From Panaeolus papilionaceus (lineage: Eukaryota > Basidiomycota > Agaricomycetes > Agaricales), in assembly GCA_015501605.1 (NCBI GenBank), contig JADNRZ010000030.1, forward strand, positions 186,001-250,000: a DNA stretch of 64,000 bases. The letters are read 5' to 3'. Positions 22,301 to 32,039 of this stretch are shown piece after piece. A program made the position numbers and the translations under genes. The stretch's first letter is position 1, and every line of letters starts with the position of its first letter. The notes below the pieces were generated by a model that saw only the letters and a program-made list of their open reading frames with translations, searched no databases and was not told where the DNA came from.

Positions 22301-25300
22301 CAACCCCCTGATCAGACACTTGGTACAATCCCATTTCCTTTCGCAGTTTTAGCACCTGTGGCTTAGGCAAGGCCTTTGTGAGCAGGTCAGCAGGCATGTC
22401 TTCAGTTCGCAAATAAAGTGGTTCAATGTTGCCTTGTTCCACCTTGTCTCGTAACCAGTAATAGCATAGATCAAGGTGTTTCATTCGACCATGGTGTTCA
22501 GGATTCTTTGCAACTGACAGAGATGACTGATTATCAGTGTACAGCTTGCAAGCACCATTATTTGCATAACCAATTTCCTTCAACAAGTTCTGCACCCAGC
22601 AGATCTCCTTGCCTGCTGCTGTTGCTGCCACATATTCTGCCTCTGTTGTTGAAAGCGTCACAATGGGTTGCAGCTTGCTGCTCCAGCATACAACACCACT
22701 TCCAATCTTAACCATATATCCAGTGGTAGACTTGCCATTGTCTTTGTTACCACCATGATCAGCATCACAGAATGTAATGAATCGATCAGTCTGACCAGGA
22801 TTAGGTTTATAGACTAGCTTCAAATCAACAGTGCCCTTCAAATAGCGAAACAAATGTTTAACTGCCTTCCAATGATCCATTCCTGGATTGGAATTGAACC
22901 TTGCCAAAACACCAGTGGCATATGAAATGTCTGGTCGTGTCATGATTGACAGATACAAGAGGGAACCGACAGCATTAATGTATGGGACATTGAACATCTC
23001 TGATTTCGCTTCATCAGTCTTTGGACATTGCTCAGATGAGAGCTTGAGACCTGGTAGCATAGGAGTTCCAACAGGCTTACAATCTTCCATTCCAAACTCT
23101 TTGAGTTTGTTCAGAATGTACTGTGACTGGCTCAAGTAAATTGTACGCTCAGCTCTGTTGCGTTTGATTTCAACTCCCAGCAAAAATGATGTAGGACCAA
23201 GATCTCTCAGTTTGAAATGAGTAGCCAACTCAGCAACAAACTTGTCCAAAGCTTCATTATTCTTTGAAACCATTGTAATGTCGTCCACAAACACGGGCAT
23301 TATGACTCTGATATTATCTCTGTCATAAATGTAGACACATGGATCACTGTACACCTTGCTGAAACCCATTCCAGCAAGTGCACTTCCCAATTTCTGTGCC
23401 CACAAACGAGGTGACTGCTTCAATCCATAGATTGCCTTGTTCAATTTGCAGACATACTCTGGACCACCTTGCTCAAATCCAGCGGGTTGCTTCATATACA
23501 CTTCAGTGTCAATCTCACTATTGATGAAAGCATGAGAGATATCAACAGAGCGCAAATGCAAGTCCTCAATTGCAGCCAATGCTAATACAATACGAATAGT
23601 AGCATGACGCATAGTAGAGGCAAAGGTCTCAAAGTAGTCAATTCCAGGCCTCTGGTGAAAGCCCTTTGCAACAAGTCTAGATTTGTACCGTTCAATGGAG
23701 CCATCAGCATTGTACTTGATCTTGTACACCCATTTGCTATCAATTGCCTTCTGTCCAGGTGGCAACTTCACAATTACCCAAGAGCCATTCTTCAGGTGTG
23801 CAGTGAATTCCTCTGTCATAGAATCATCCCACTTGTGTGAATCAGGACGCTTCTTTGCCTGTGCATAGGTGAGTGGTTCAGAATTAACATCAACTGCAAG
23901 TGCACCATCATCATAATCATCATCATGATTACCATCCTCATTGACTGACTCTGGTTCTGAATCTGATGCTACAGCTGGAGTAGGGTGTCTAAGTTTCCAT
24001 GTAGGATGAATAGTGCGCTTTGCCTTGCGCAATGCAAGAGGCAGACCAAATGTAGGATCAACTGGTTGCTCTGGCACTTCCAATTCTTCTTCCACTTTCA
24101 CTGGCTTATTCTGCACATCATCGCTCTCATCATCTGAAGGCTCTATGACTTGGGTTTTGCCCTTGTTTCGTTGCACAGGAGCTGGGCATTCCTCCTCATC
24201 ACTGACATTGTCATCATCAGGTGCAGGTTCTGGTGGTGCATCTGTATCAATTTCGCTCTCAGGAGCAGCAGGCTGATCAGTCAAATACTGATAGTTGTCA
24301 TTGTCCTCTGATCTCGATTCCACTGAAGATGGTGCATCATTCACAGTTGATTGACTATTAGGTACTGGAGACGTCTTAAGCAGCACTCCATAATAGTTGT
24401 AGCGCTCATCAAAATCAGCCCTTTCACTAATAACCACCTTCTTGGTTTGAGGATTGTAAAACTGCCAACCCTTGTAACCTTCAGGATAACCAATAAATAT
24501 ACACTTCTCCATATGAGGTGACAGATTACTAGCCCGCTTATCCTTCTGAACATGAACATATGCCAAACACCCCCACACCTTTAAATGACCAACATCTGGT
24601 TTCCGCTTGAATAGCATTTCATATGGGGTCTTATCCACTGCTGATGATTCACATCGATTGTGCACATGAACAAGTGCAGCCAAACACTCTACCCAATAAG
24701 CTCTAGATACACTGGCTTCATCCAGCATTGCAGTAATGCGCTCTGCAAGAGTCCTATTAGCACGCTCTGCCACACCATTCTGTTGGGGTCTATTTCTGAC
24801 TGTATACTGCTTGTAAATTCCAAGGCTGTTCAAGTAGCTGATGTATTCATTTGACATGTATTCACCCCCCTTATCACATCTGCATCCCTTGATGGTTCTA
24901 CCAGTCTGATTCTCTGCCCAGGCCTTGTAATCCTTAAAGGCAGCCAATGCTCCACTTTTCTGCTTTAAAGGTATAACCACCTTGAAACGTGAGTAGTCAT
25001 CAATGAATGTAATCCAGTACTTGAACCCCTTAATGGAGGTGTCTTTCAGCTGATGCAAGTCAGAATGAACAAGTTCTAATAGTTGGGACGCCCTATAGTC
25101 TGATGAGAGGAAGGGATTTGCATGCATCTTGCCTGCCAAGCAAGGTTCACAAATAGGATCTGGAGCTGCCTTTGAAACCAGTGTTAACCCATCAACCATT
25201 TTATGATTAATCATTCGCTTTATGCCAGCATAGTTGTGGTGAGCAAGCCGTCTGTGCCACAAGGTCAGATCAAGAGGTAGAGTTGAAGCTAAATGCACAT

Positions 25301-26519
25301 TCTCAAAAATGTCCACAGTAGAACCATTTAAATAACCAATGCCATTGTTCGTAACACTAGCAGTAAATAAAAGTGATCCTTGTCTAAGAAACTCCATCCT
25401 ATCAGAAAGAATATGTACATTAAAGCCCTTCTGACGTGTCAAATATAGAACAGCAAGAAGATTATTACGAAGATCAGGTACATGTAAAACTCTAGCAAAC
25501 TCAACATCTCTATATAACTTATCATTGACTACAGGTCTAAATAGGACAGTGCCCATGCCCTCTGAATATATAACAGTATTGTCTGCAAGTCGAATAGGCA
25601 CTCTATAAGGGGTATAGTTTCTAATCCAATTTCTATGTGGTGTCATATGAGAAGTGGCCCCTGTATCTGTATTCCAATGAAAAGTGTTAGATGATGTAGC
25701 ATTTGCTTCAGTGTCATAAATAGAACCTGCCTTGCCAGCAAACTCTGTGACTGCCTCTGCCCTCTCTTCCTCTGCCTTCTTGGCACCCTCTGATCCAGTA
25801 CCCTTATCCTTCTCTTTGTTAGGACAGGAATTTGCCCAATGACCCTTCTTCTGGCACTTGTAACAAGTGCTGTCCTTGTTGGGTTTGCGCTTCTTTCCAC
25901 CTGCTTTTGCTCTATTGGCAGATTCTTCATGCCTCTGACGATTCAACTCCTCACTGCGGAAGGCTTGAAGGATAAGCTCCTTATCCAACTTGTCCTGTAA
26001 CAACAGACTCATTGACAAGTGACCAAAGTCTTCTGGCAGTGCTCTAATCAGAGCCATGCACTGAAGTTCATTGTCCAGTTGTGTGATGTCAAAGTTCTCA
26101 GGACGAAGATTTTGGATTGTAGCCATAGCCTTCTCAATTCTAACCCCCAATTTCATCAGTGATTCATCATCCTCTTTTCTAATGTTGAAAAGATCATCAT
26201 AAGCATTGAATCGTGCCCCAGGCTTCTTAGACAGGTGGGCAGACTCTAGCAAAGTCCACATCTTGACTGGGTCTTCCTCATGCCCTCTAAAGTGTACCCT
26301 CTGATCATTCTCTACCAAGAGATAGATCTCACCAGCAGCCCTCTCAGCCTTTGCTTCCCACTTGGTAGAGTCTGCGTCCTCACTAGGTTTTGGATCCTTC
26401 CCAGAAACAAGCCTCCATAAGCCATTCTTCATCAACCATGCTCTGACTTCCCCACTCCACTCTGGGTAATTAGAGTTGGATAGTGGTTTAATCTTTGCAA
26501 CAAATCCTTCTGAAGCCAT
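22284..26519 (-). CDS. Gag-Pol polyprotein of the copia element
   Basis: One 1411-residue ORF with no break. The Gag (UBN2/Retrotran_gag_2 type) opens at the N-terminus with LSNSNYPEWSGEVRAWL. The CCHC zinc knuckle is CYKCQKKGHWANSC. The aspartic protease has DTGATSHM. The GAG-pre-integrase HHCC region includes LWHRRLAHHNY and CEPCLAGK. The integrase core carries HSDLHQL, FIDDYSRF and PQQNGVAERANRTL (D,D,E residues). A long acidic linker precedes the reverse transcriptase, with SKWVYKIKYNADGSIERYK and the catalytic FVDD box. RNase H has CDADHGG and STTEAEYVA. All catalytic motifs appear intact, so the copy may be autonomous. The stop lies inside the extended LTR. Confidence 0.96.
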   Translation of the reverse strand: MASEGFVAKIKPLSNSNYPEWSGEVRAWLMKNGLWRLVSGKDPKPSEDADSTKWEAKAERAAGEIYLLVENDQRVHFRGHEEDPVKMWTLLESAHLSKKPGARFNAYDDLFNIRKEDDESLMKLGVRIEKAMATIQNLRPENFDITQLDNELQCMALIRALPEDFGHLSMSLLLQDKLDKELILQAFRSEELNRQRHEESANRAKAGGKKRKPNKDSTCYKCQKKGHWANSCPNKEKDKGTGSEGAKKAEEERAEAVTEFAGKAGSIYDTEANATSSNTFHWNTDTGATSHMTPHRNWIRNYTPYRVPIRLADNTVIYSEGMGTVLFRPVVNDKLYRDVEFARVLHVPDLRNNLLAVLYLTRQKGFNVHILSDRMEFLRQGSLLFTASVTNNGIGYLNGSTVDIFENVHLASTLPLDLTLWHRRLAHHNYAGIKRMINHKMVDGLTLVSKAAPDPICEPCLAGKMHANPFLSSDYRASQLLELVHSDLHQLKDTSIKGFKYWITFIDDYSRFKVVIPLKQKSGALAAFKDYKAWAENQTGRTIKGCRCDKGGEYMSNEYISYLNSLGIYKQYTVRNRPQQNGVAERANRTLAERITAMLDEASVSRAYWVECLAALVHVHNRCESSAVDKTPYEMLFKRKPDVGHLKVWGCLAYVHVQKDKRASNLSPHMEKCIFIGYPEGYKGWQFYNPQTKKVVISERADFDERYNYYGVLLKTSPVPNSQSTVNDAPSSVESRSEDNDNYQYLTDQPAAPESEIDTDAPPEPAPDDDNVSDEEECPAPVQRNKGKTQVIEPSDDESDDVQNKPVKVEEELEVPEQPVDPTFGLPLALRKAKRTIHPTWKLRHPTPAVASDSEPESVNEDGNHDDDYDDGALAVDVNSEPLTYAQAKKRPDSHKWDDSMTEEFTAHLKNGSWVIVKLPPGQKAIDSKWVYKIKYNADGSIERYKSRLVAKGFHQRPGIDYFETFASTMRHATIRIVLALAAIEDLHLRSVDISHAFINSEIDTEVYMKQPAGFEQGGPEYVCKLNKAIYGLKQSPRLWAQKLGSALAGMGFSKVYSDPCVYIYDRDNIRVIMPVFVDDITMVSKNNEALDKFVAELATHFKLRDLGPTSFLLGVEIKRNRAERTIYLSQSQYILNKLKEFGMEDCKPVGTPMLPGLKLSSEQCPKTDEAKSEMFNVPYINAVGSLLYLSIMTRPDISYATGVLARFNSNPGMDHWKAVKHLFRYLKGTVDLKLVYKPNPGQTDRFITFCDADHGGNKDNGKSTTGYMVKIGSGVVCWSSKLQPIVTLSTTEAEYVAATAAGKEICWVQNLLKEIGYANNGACKLYTDNQSSLSVAKNPEHHGRMKHLDLCYYWLRDKVEQGNIEPLYLRTEDMPADLLTKALPKPQVLKLRKEMGLYQVSDQGVVLEGQ
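22301..22317 (-). promoter_or_regulatory. Polypurine tract used by this copy (with a second tract at 22234-22250)
   Basis: In element orientation the sequence TGATCAGGGGGTTG directly precedes the extended LTR start TGTTGG. An almost identical tract at 22234-22250 directly precedes the shorter LTR start TGTTGAATTG. The two are 67 bp apart. A polypurine tract primes plus-strand synthesis and fixes the U3 edge. Confidence 0.75.
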
Positions 26520-26557
26520 GACTTGTGAACAGTTCCCAATGACTAGAGTTCTCCAAA

Positions 26558-26815
26558 GTGTTCAAAAAGCGGTCACTTCCCAATAGTTCCCAAAGACTTC
26601 CCAAAGACTTCCCAATAGTTCCCAAATCTCCGGACTTCCCAATAGTTCCAATAGTTCCCCACTTCCCAAACTTCCCAAAGTGTTCAAAAAGCGGTCACTT
26701 CCTAATAGTTCCCAAAGACTTCCCAAAGACTTCCCAATAGTTCCCAATAGTTCCCAAATTTCCGGACTTCCCAAACTTCCCAACTTCCCAAACTTCCCAA
26801 TTCCTCTAATAAGAG
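26558..26815. repeat. TTCCCAA-rich tandem repeats in the copia leader
   Basis: The leader between the 5' LTR and gag carries many copies of words such as AATAGTTCCCAAAGAC and ACTTCCCAA. They fall in two larger direct repeats, each opening with GTGTTCAAAAAGCGGTCACT (near 26558 and 26682). It is non-coding. A role as packaging signal or mere slippage product cannot be decided. Confidence 0.8.
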
Positions 26816-26931
26816 TGTAATGTAGTGTTGGGTAGTTCCCAAAGTAATGTAGTAATCCCAAATGTGCACTAAGCACAATTAAACAGCACTAGCAGTTCAC
26901 AACAATAGCACTTGTCAGGAATTAAAGACTG

Positions 26932-26943
26932 GGGCCCATAACC
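26932..26943 (-). promoter_or_regulatory. Primer-binding site matching the 5' half of initiator tRNA-Met
   Basis: The plus strand GGGCCCATAACC abuts the 5' LTR at 26944. It equals the conserved anticodon arm of eukaryotic initiator tRNA-Met, ending at nucleotide 39. The element's RNA strand is thus complementary to a tRNA half-molecule, the priming mode known for Drosophila copia. Confidence 0.8.
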
Positions 26944-27499
26944 TGTTAAACTTGCACAATGAGACCACTACCAGTGAAACACTGATCAGATAATATCACT
27001 ATCAAGCCAAGAAACTAATGTGTTATTCACAGTTGATAATAGATGTGAAATAGCAATAATGCTTTGTATAAGCCAATACTCTTGTTGTCTCCTTCCGGGA
27101 CATAGTAGGAAAAGGCATCTGTTTGGTCATGTTGTGTCTGGATACCGTGAGGCGTGACAACAGGTGTCCACTATCAGCATCCAAATATTCATGACACAAA
27201 CATTCAGCCACTATGAAGTGCTATATACCGTTCTGTAGCTATTTTGAATGCGAGTAAGAATCCGAAGAGAAAACTAAAATATCTTTATCCTACAACGAGA
27301 AAAATGCGAAATACTGCAGAAATATATGTCAAGTCTAATTCTAAGTGCCCATTTCACTATTCTAATTGTTCCATGGGTTAATCTAATATATATAAGAGTC
27401 CATTTGAAGTGTTTTATCACTTCAATTCAACATAACCCCCTGATCAAACACTTCAATAATCTAGCACTTCCCTAGTGTCAGATCACTGCCCTTCCAACA
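26944..27499 (-). repeat. 5' LTR of the copia element (556 bp)
   Basis: Near-identical to 21743-22300. It lacks one TA pair in the CACTATATCAGC stretch and has a T for C at 27433. The outer 67 bp (27433-27499) are the extra U3 segment. It is followed directly by the TSD GGGAT. Confidence 0.94.
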
Positions 27500-27504
27500 G
27501 GGAT

Positions 27505-27529
27505 TAACCCTTCGGCTGGGTGCACAGTG
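27505..27529 (-). repeat. Right terminal inverted repeat of the CACTA-like element
   Basis: The reverse complement begins CACTGTGCACCC and matches the left end at 22 of 25 positions. It is followed by the TSD ATA (27530-27532). Confidence 0.8.
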
Positions 27530-27547
27530 ATAGAATATTTCATGCAC

Positions 27548-28136
27548 CTGAAAGAGTCAATAACAATCATTGGAAGCGAACTATTGGTAGCCGGCAGGAT
27601 TTGTATGTTGCGTGATTTCATTGAGCCACCATCGAAAGTAAAGACAGGTGCAGATGTCAAGCTTGCTGGGCCTAGCATCGGAGGTTGATCGATATCTGGA
27701 GCCACACTCGTGTCTTGCAGGTCGACATCAAATGATTTGCCGTCAATGCGTAGCTGAACTGTCAATGGACGCGACCATCGAGGGGTGTTGTATGTCATTG
27801 AGCGGACTAATCAGGGGATATAAGTATATGACAACGAAAAACGGTTTAAAACGCACATGTGTAAGTCAGAGATGCAACGTTGCCCTCGACATTTGAGAAG
27901 TGGTATGTCCCTCCACTAGCAGCACCGTCTGCGATTTGAGAGAACCATTCGAACGGGTCTGCGTAAGTTATGAGCTCATTGTCGTCCTCTACGAGAATTG
28001 TATCTGCTACGGCAAACAAAGAAATAGGTTTCAGCGAAATCACAACGAGAATGAGAACAGGTATCATTGCAATGATGCCCCTGTTGGTTACACGGTATAG
28101 AACGAGTGGGAGATAGCTGGGAGTGAAAATGCTCAT
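27548..28136 (-). pseudogene. TM gene 3, 5' half: signal peptide and ectodomain
   Basis: Exon 1 (28136-27857) encodes a long hydrophobic leader (IIAMIPVLILVVISL) and the first ectodomain half, ending SLTYTC or T-F over the splice. Exon 2 (27806-27548) has FRSMTYNTPRW, the VDLQDTSV motif and ends PMIVIDSF. The donor gtgcatg is followed after 18 nt by the end of the giant transposon. The 3' exon is at 9359-10091. Without the transposon the intron would be 63 nt, normal for this family, and the ORF would be 423 residues. A 17-kb intron is unlikely to be spliced in a fungus, so the gene is probably dead or makes only a truncated secreted ectodomain. Confidence 0.85.
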
Positions 28137-28433
28137 CAGCAGGCAAGGAAACTTAGAATGGATCAGATCAGGGCATGAGTTTCGGCTATGGGTAATAGAA
28201 AGGTCATAAGAGGCTACTACATCAATGGCCTCAGGCTCAAACTTTGAAGCCTATTCAATAGGGGGAGTACGAAACCGGGATCGGTCGGGGAATGTGAACA
28301 GGACAATAATTTGCATTGCGTGGAATTCTGGAGCGAGATACAACTACAACGGGTAGCTAACTAGAATGCGACGCTGCTTAGCGGCGATGAACTGGGGATC
28401 CTGAACGGCACGAACATAAAATTCCTGTGACCA

Positions 28434-29075
28434 TTAGTCAACCTCGAACCTGGAGAGTATATGAATTAGTCAAAGCATGCACGATATCTGTTGGAGGACG
28501 AGTTACGAACGTGATCGAGTCAACAACGTTCCAAGGAATCGCAGATGGATCTGGACTCCAAGAATTTGGTGACATAATGCGAATGCTGCGTGTTGCCTGG
28601 AATCCTCCTTGGAAAGTCCAAATTGGTCCAGATGGCACCGTTGCACTACCAGCCGTCGATGGGGCCTTGTTTGGGTTGGGAGCGACGCTCGTGTCTTGCA
28701 GACTGATAGCATAAGGTGTGTCACCAACTCTGATCTGGAGCTTGACAGGAGCGGGCCACTTCGGCGCGTTGATCGTAAAGGAACGGACTACGAGACATGT
28801 TAAGAGTTGAGTGGGGCGTCCTGAAGATCTGAGATGATATACGCACAGGTGTATTGTATCAATGCCACAGAATTCGTGACGTTGGAGAACTGATAAGAAC
28901 CACCGCTCGCAGCGCTGTCTTTGACGGCAATCCAGTTACTGGGCTGGGGTCCATATTGGAAGAGAGGGCTGCTACTCTCTACGACGACTGAAGCTGCAGA
29001 GACTAGCGAGACATGGAAACTGAAGAGAAGGTAAAGGGCTCCGAGGAGCGAAGTGAAACTGACTTTATTGACCAT
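28434..29075 (-). CDS. TM gene 5: paralogue ending before its TM helix (ectodomain only)
   Basis: The start at 29075 (MVNKVSFTSLLGALYLLFSF) gives a signal peptide. Exon 1 carries NWIAVKDSAASGGSYQFSN. Exon 2 carries FRSFTINAPKWPAPVKL, the ISLQDTSV motif and ends VVDSI. The third exon begins with the family's FEVD and then stops at once (TAA, 28434-28436). No stalk, TM helix or tail remains; the sequence below shows none. The product would be a secreted ectodomain of about 190 residues. It is either a truncated pseudogene or a soluble decoy-like form. The frame is otherwise clean, which favours function mildly. Confidence 0.7.
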
Positions 29076-29644
29076 TAGATGCCGTTCTTCAGTAGAGCAA
29101 AAGAAGGGCGACGCTGGGACGGTCTGAGGAACCCAACGGTTCCCTTGTTCGTTCTTAAGCACCCGGTGTGTACTGCCAGCGGTATAACGAAGGAGGAAAT
29201 TCGGGAATACATGACTTGAAACAGGTGATCACGACCTCCTTCGGCCGTGTGTCTTCCAAGTATTTGCTGCGGAGTTGAGGTATGGTTTCGAATACTAACG
29301 GTGATGTCCGAGAAAAGAGTGCAGTGAGAACGTGCGATGCATACCTACCTAACCGGGATACCGTCGGAAGCAGGTAGACATCTAATCAACAGGTGCTTGA
29401 GGTCACGACTCCCCTTCTTGCATATAGAAGTTCTTAGGAAGCGGGACCTGATGGTTATTTTGAATGTTCATTTTGAATTCTCCGGCTTGGCATATGCAGT
29501 TGTGCTCTTGACTATTATACAATGCACTGATGTACACGCAAGGTCATCCCTATAATGCTAGAAATTTGGTCGTGCTAAAAATAAACATGTTATAAATAAT
29601 GGGGTATCGATGAACTTGATGTGTCAGGAACACTTTGAGGAAAT
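29076..29644. promoter_or_regulatory. Region between TM genes 5 and 6
   Basis: 569 bp without a gene. Should contain the TM gene 5 promoter and the TM gene 6 terminator. Confidence 0.4.
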
Positions 29645-31302
29645 TCAATCTAATTCCGGGTCCATTTGGACTCGCACAACTGAATCTCTATCTGAGGGAA
29701 CAGGTAGTGAAGGTGACTGAGTCTGCTGAACAAGAGCAGGTAGAACGGCGGCCATTTGTATTCGTTGCGCCCAGAGCGCGGATGTAGGATCGGCAGCAGT
29801 ATATGTAGGGGGTGAATCAATCATGGAAGGAGGATGGGGACGCGTCGTTATAGGCGAGTGGGCAGCAGTGACTTGTGGAGGTTGGTCGTTTGAGGCAAAG
29901 GAAGAACCACCTGGCGACAAGTTATCAGATCCGTGGTTAGACATTGCAGGCTGAGGTGGTTGAGCAGCACTTGAGGATGGTATCGAGTCAAGAGGCCCGG
30001 GGGCATCATGTACACCTTGCTTCTCGTTCATCGTTATCACTCCAGGGCTTGAACTTTGCCCCTCCGTAGACGTAGGGCTGGCATCCATCGTAACATTCCG
30101 CTTTCCTAAGACACGAGCGAAAGCGCTTCTCAGACCAATTACCCCCTCTCCACCAGCACCGTTTCCTCCAGGTAATCTCGCCTTCTCAACGAGGGAATAC
30201 GGCCGAGCAGCCTCAGGCCCCTCTGCGGGGTCAAATGCCACCTGTCTCTCTTCTCCATCATCCCGCTCAGAGTCAGCCCCTCTCCGTTTTCGCCTTATAA
30301 GCCACACCAGTCCTGCTAAAATCCCTGCTAGGACACATCCCGCCACACTCAACCCAGCTATTAGACTAGTGTTCCCCTTGTCACGCGATCCTTCGGAGTC
30401 GAGACTGCCACCGTTGCCTTGTATGACGGTAGGATTTGTCGTTGGTAGCAACGAAAGCAGTGTTGTTGATGATGATGCAAGTGAAGAAACTGTGTTTGAA
30501 TCGGAAGATATGGGGCTGGATGTCGAGGCAATGGATGAGGCGGTTGAGGGTGTAGACGAGGATGGTGTAGACGAGCTGGACTCTGAGCTTGATTGGGAGG
30601 GTGTCGAGGTAGGAGTGGTACTCGTCCGCTGGGTTGATGTCGTTGGGCTTGGCAGTGGTGGACCATCTGTTGTTGACGACGTTGATGGGGGGTCATCCAC
30701 CTCAAATCTATTCGACACGGTAAGCGACTAAACTCTATAACAAACTGGAAACTTTTGACATACTCAAAAACGTCCACAATCGCGTATGCAGGCTCGGAAC
30801 CGGTTGGAACTGCTCTGATGTAGATGGTGGATTCTTGCTGCAGGGTACCTCTGTAGGACCAGACCACTCGTGCTGGCTTGGATGTGCGCGGAGGAACATC
30901 CGTGGCCAATGGAACAGCGGGGACGTCGTGGTCTTGGAGATCAACGACGGTTGAACTTGAACCAAGGGAGACGATGACTTGTATGGTAGCTGGGAAGAGA
31001 GGCAGCCAGAGATCAACAGAACGGACTAGCAAAATAGATGTTTTAGTATTGATCAGAACAATCTGCTCTAAAATGGTTGCGTGGTGATACATACAGGTAT
31101 AAGTAACTGAGGCATGTGCATTTTCCGTCTTGGTAAAAGTGTACTGTCCATTTAACGCTCCCGTGTCTGATCTAAAATTCCAGGGGCCGGTGAATTTCAT
31201 CAGCTGGTTTGCATCGTCGATATATCTCTTTGCTGCCCTTGCAAAGGGTTCATAAGTTGTCGAAACAGCAAAGAGGGCTACAAGAGGAGATGAGGTGCGC
31301 AT
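29645..31302 (-). CDS. TM gene 6: intact type I membrane protein with PPxY tail
   Basis: Three exons (31302-31095, 31025-30764, 30707-29645; 1533 nt) encode 510 residues with no break. The leader is MRTSSPLVALFAVSTTYEPF. The ectodomain contains GPWNFRSDTGALNGQYTFTK, the VVDLQDHDV motif and VDVFE at the exon end. The next exon opens FEVDDPPSTSS and has a very Ser/Thr-rich stalk, expected to be O-glycosylated. The TM helix is LIAGLSVAGCVLAGILAGLV, followed by WLIRRKRR. The tail of about 200 residues carries DSPPTYTAADP, the same PPxY context as in TM gene 3 (PPEYSPADP). This is the cleanest complete member of the minus-strand group. Ligand and pathway are unknown. Confidence 0.88.
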
Positions 31303-32039
31303 AACGACAGATTCTGGACAGCTCCACTGCTGAAGACAACCGCAATTGTAATGGCACTTCGCCGAAGCGGAGTGTGGACGCTAGCCTGGACTCGAATGAG
31401 AGACGAGGGGTCAGATGAGGGTTAGATGGGCGTTGTAAAGAAAGAATCGTTGACATTACGAAACGCAAACACAGACAGGAGCTGTGTGGTTGGTGTCAAC
31501 AGGGTTGGCTTGATGAGCACCGAAAAACAATTACATATGCTGGCACGCCAAGCATAGCGCGATCAAACTTTCATCAATCAGATTCCATATTTTGTGGTAC
31601 GTAATTTCTCAACCTAGTTAATATGTTGCTGCCTTGTTCACCTTTTGGCATTAGTCGGTCGTTTATTTTTCTTCAGTTTATCGGCAAGGATACTAAATAA
31701 GTTCTTCGGAGTGCAGTAAGGCTTGAATTTATTTTCGATGGCGAGCAAGCTCTGAAGCTTGAGTTGGAAGCCTGAGTGTAATACCGCATGCAGCGCGTGG
31801 GTGATCTATCGGAGGACGGAGGTTAGAGCAAATGGGTTTGCCAAGATTCTGAACTCCTCTACTGAGTAAACGATTGGCCGCCGCGACGCGTGAACGGTAG
31901 CATTCTCGAAAATTAATTCTCTTACTTATAAACTCCAAGGTGCAACCCAGTAGAAGATGTAGTACATACATTCATTAGATAGGCAAGCCATTCAACATGT
32001 CTCTAAGCAAAACATTATCTACACAACTCAGTACATACC
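31303..32039. promoter_or_regulatory. Upstream region of TM gene 6
   Basis: 737 bp without a recognisable gene between TM gene 6 and the F-box-like gene. Only short frames occur. Confidence 0.4.

Larger units (their letters stand above)
21743..27499 (-). mobile_element. Complete Ty1/copia LTR retrotransposon
   Basis: Reads on the minus strand. It is flanked by a 5-bp duplication GGGAT (21738-21742 and 27500-27504). Two near-identical LTRs (558 and 556 bp) bound an internal region holding one unbroken gag-pol ORF. The order integrase then RT-RNase H marks it as Ty1/copia. The LTRs differ by one substitution and one 2-bp indel that I can see, so the insertion is young. A primer-binding site and purine tract are present. 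It sits inside the CACTA-like element and is therefore the later event. Confidence 0.95.
10140..27529. mobile_element. Giant CACTA-like DNA transposon with four genes and a nested copia element
   Basis: Bounded by inverted repeats that begin CACTGTG at both ends and flanked by the ATA duplication. It spans 17,390 bp. Removing the nested copia element and one TSD copy leaves about 11.6 kb. Its content in order: Tnp2 transposase (minus), a central array of palindromic sites, accessory gene A (plus), accessory gene B (minus), accessory gene C (plus), then copia. It interrupts the last ectodomain intron of TM gene 3. CACTA families encode Tnp2-type transposases and leave 3-bp TSDs, and both match here. 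The accessory genes are assigned to the element because they lie inside its ends. Confidence 0.85.
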
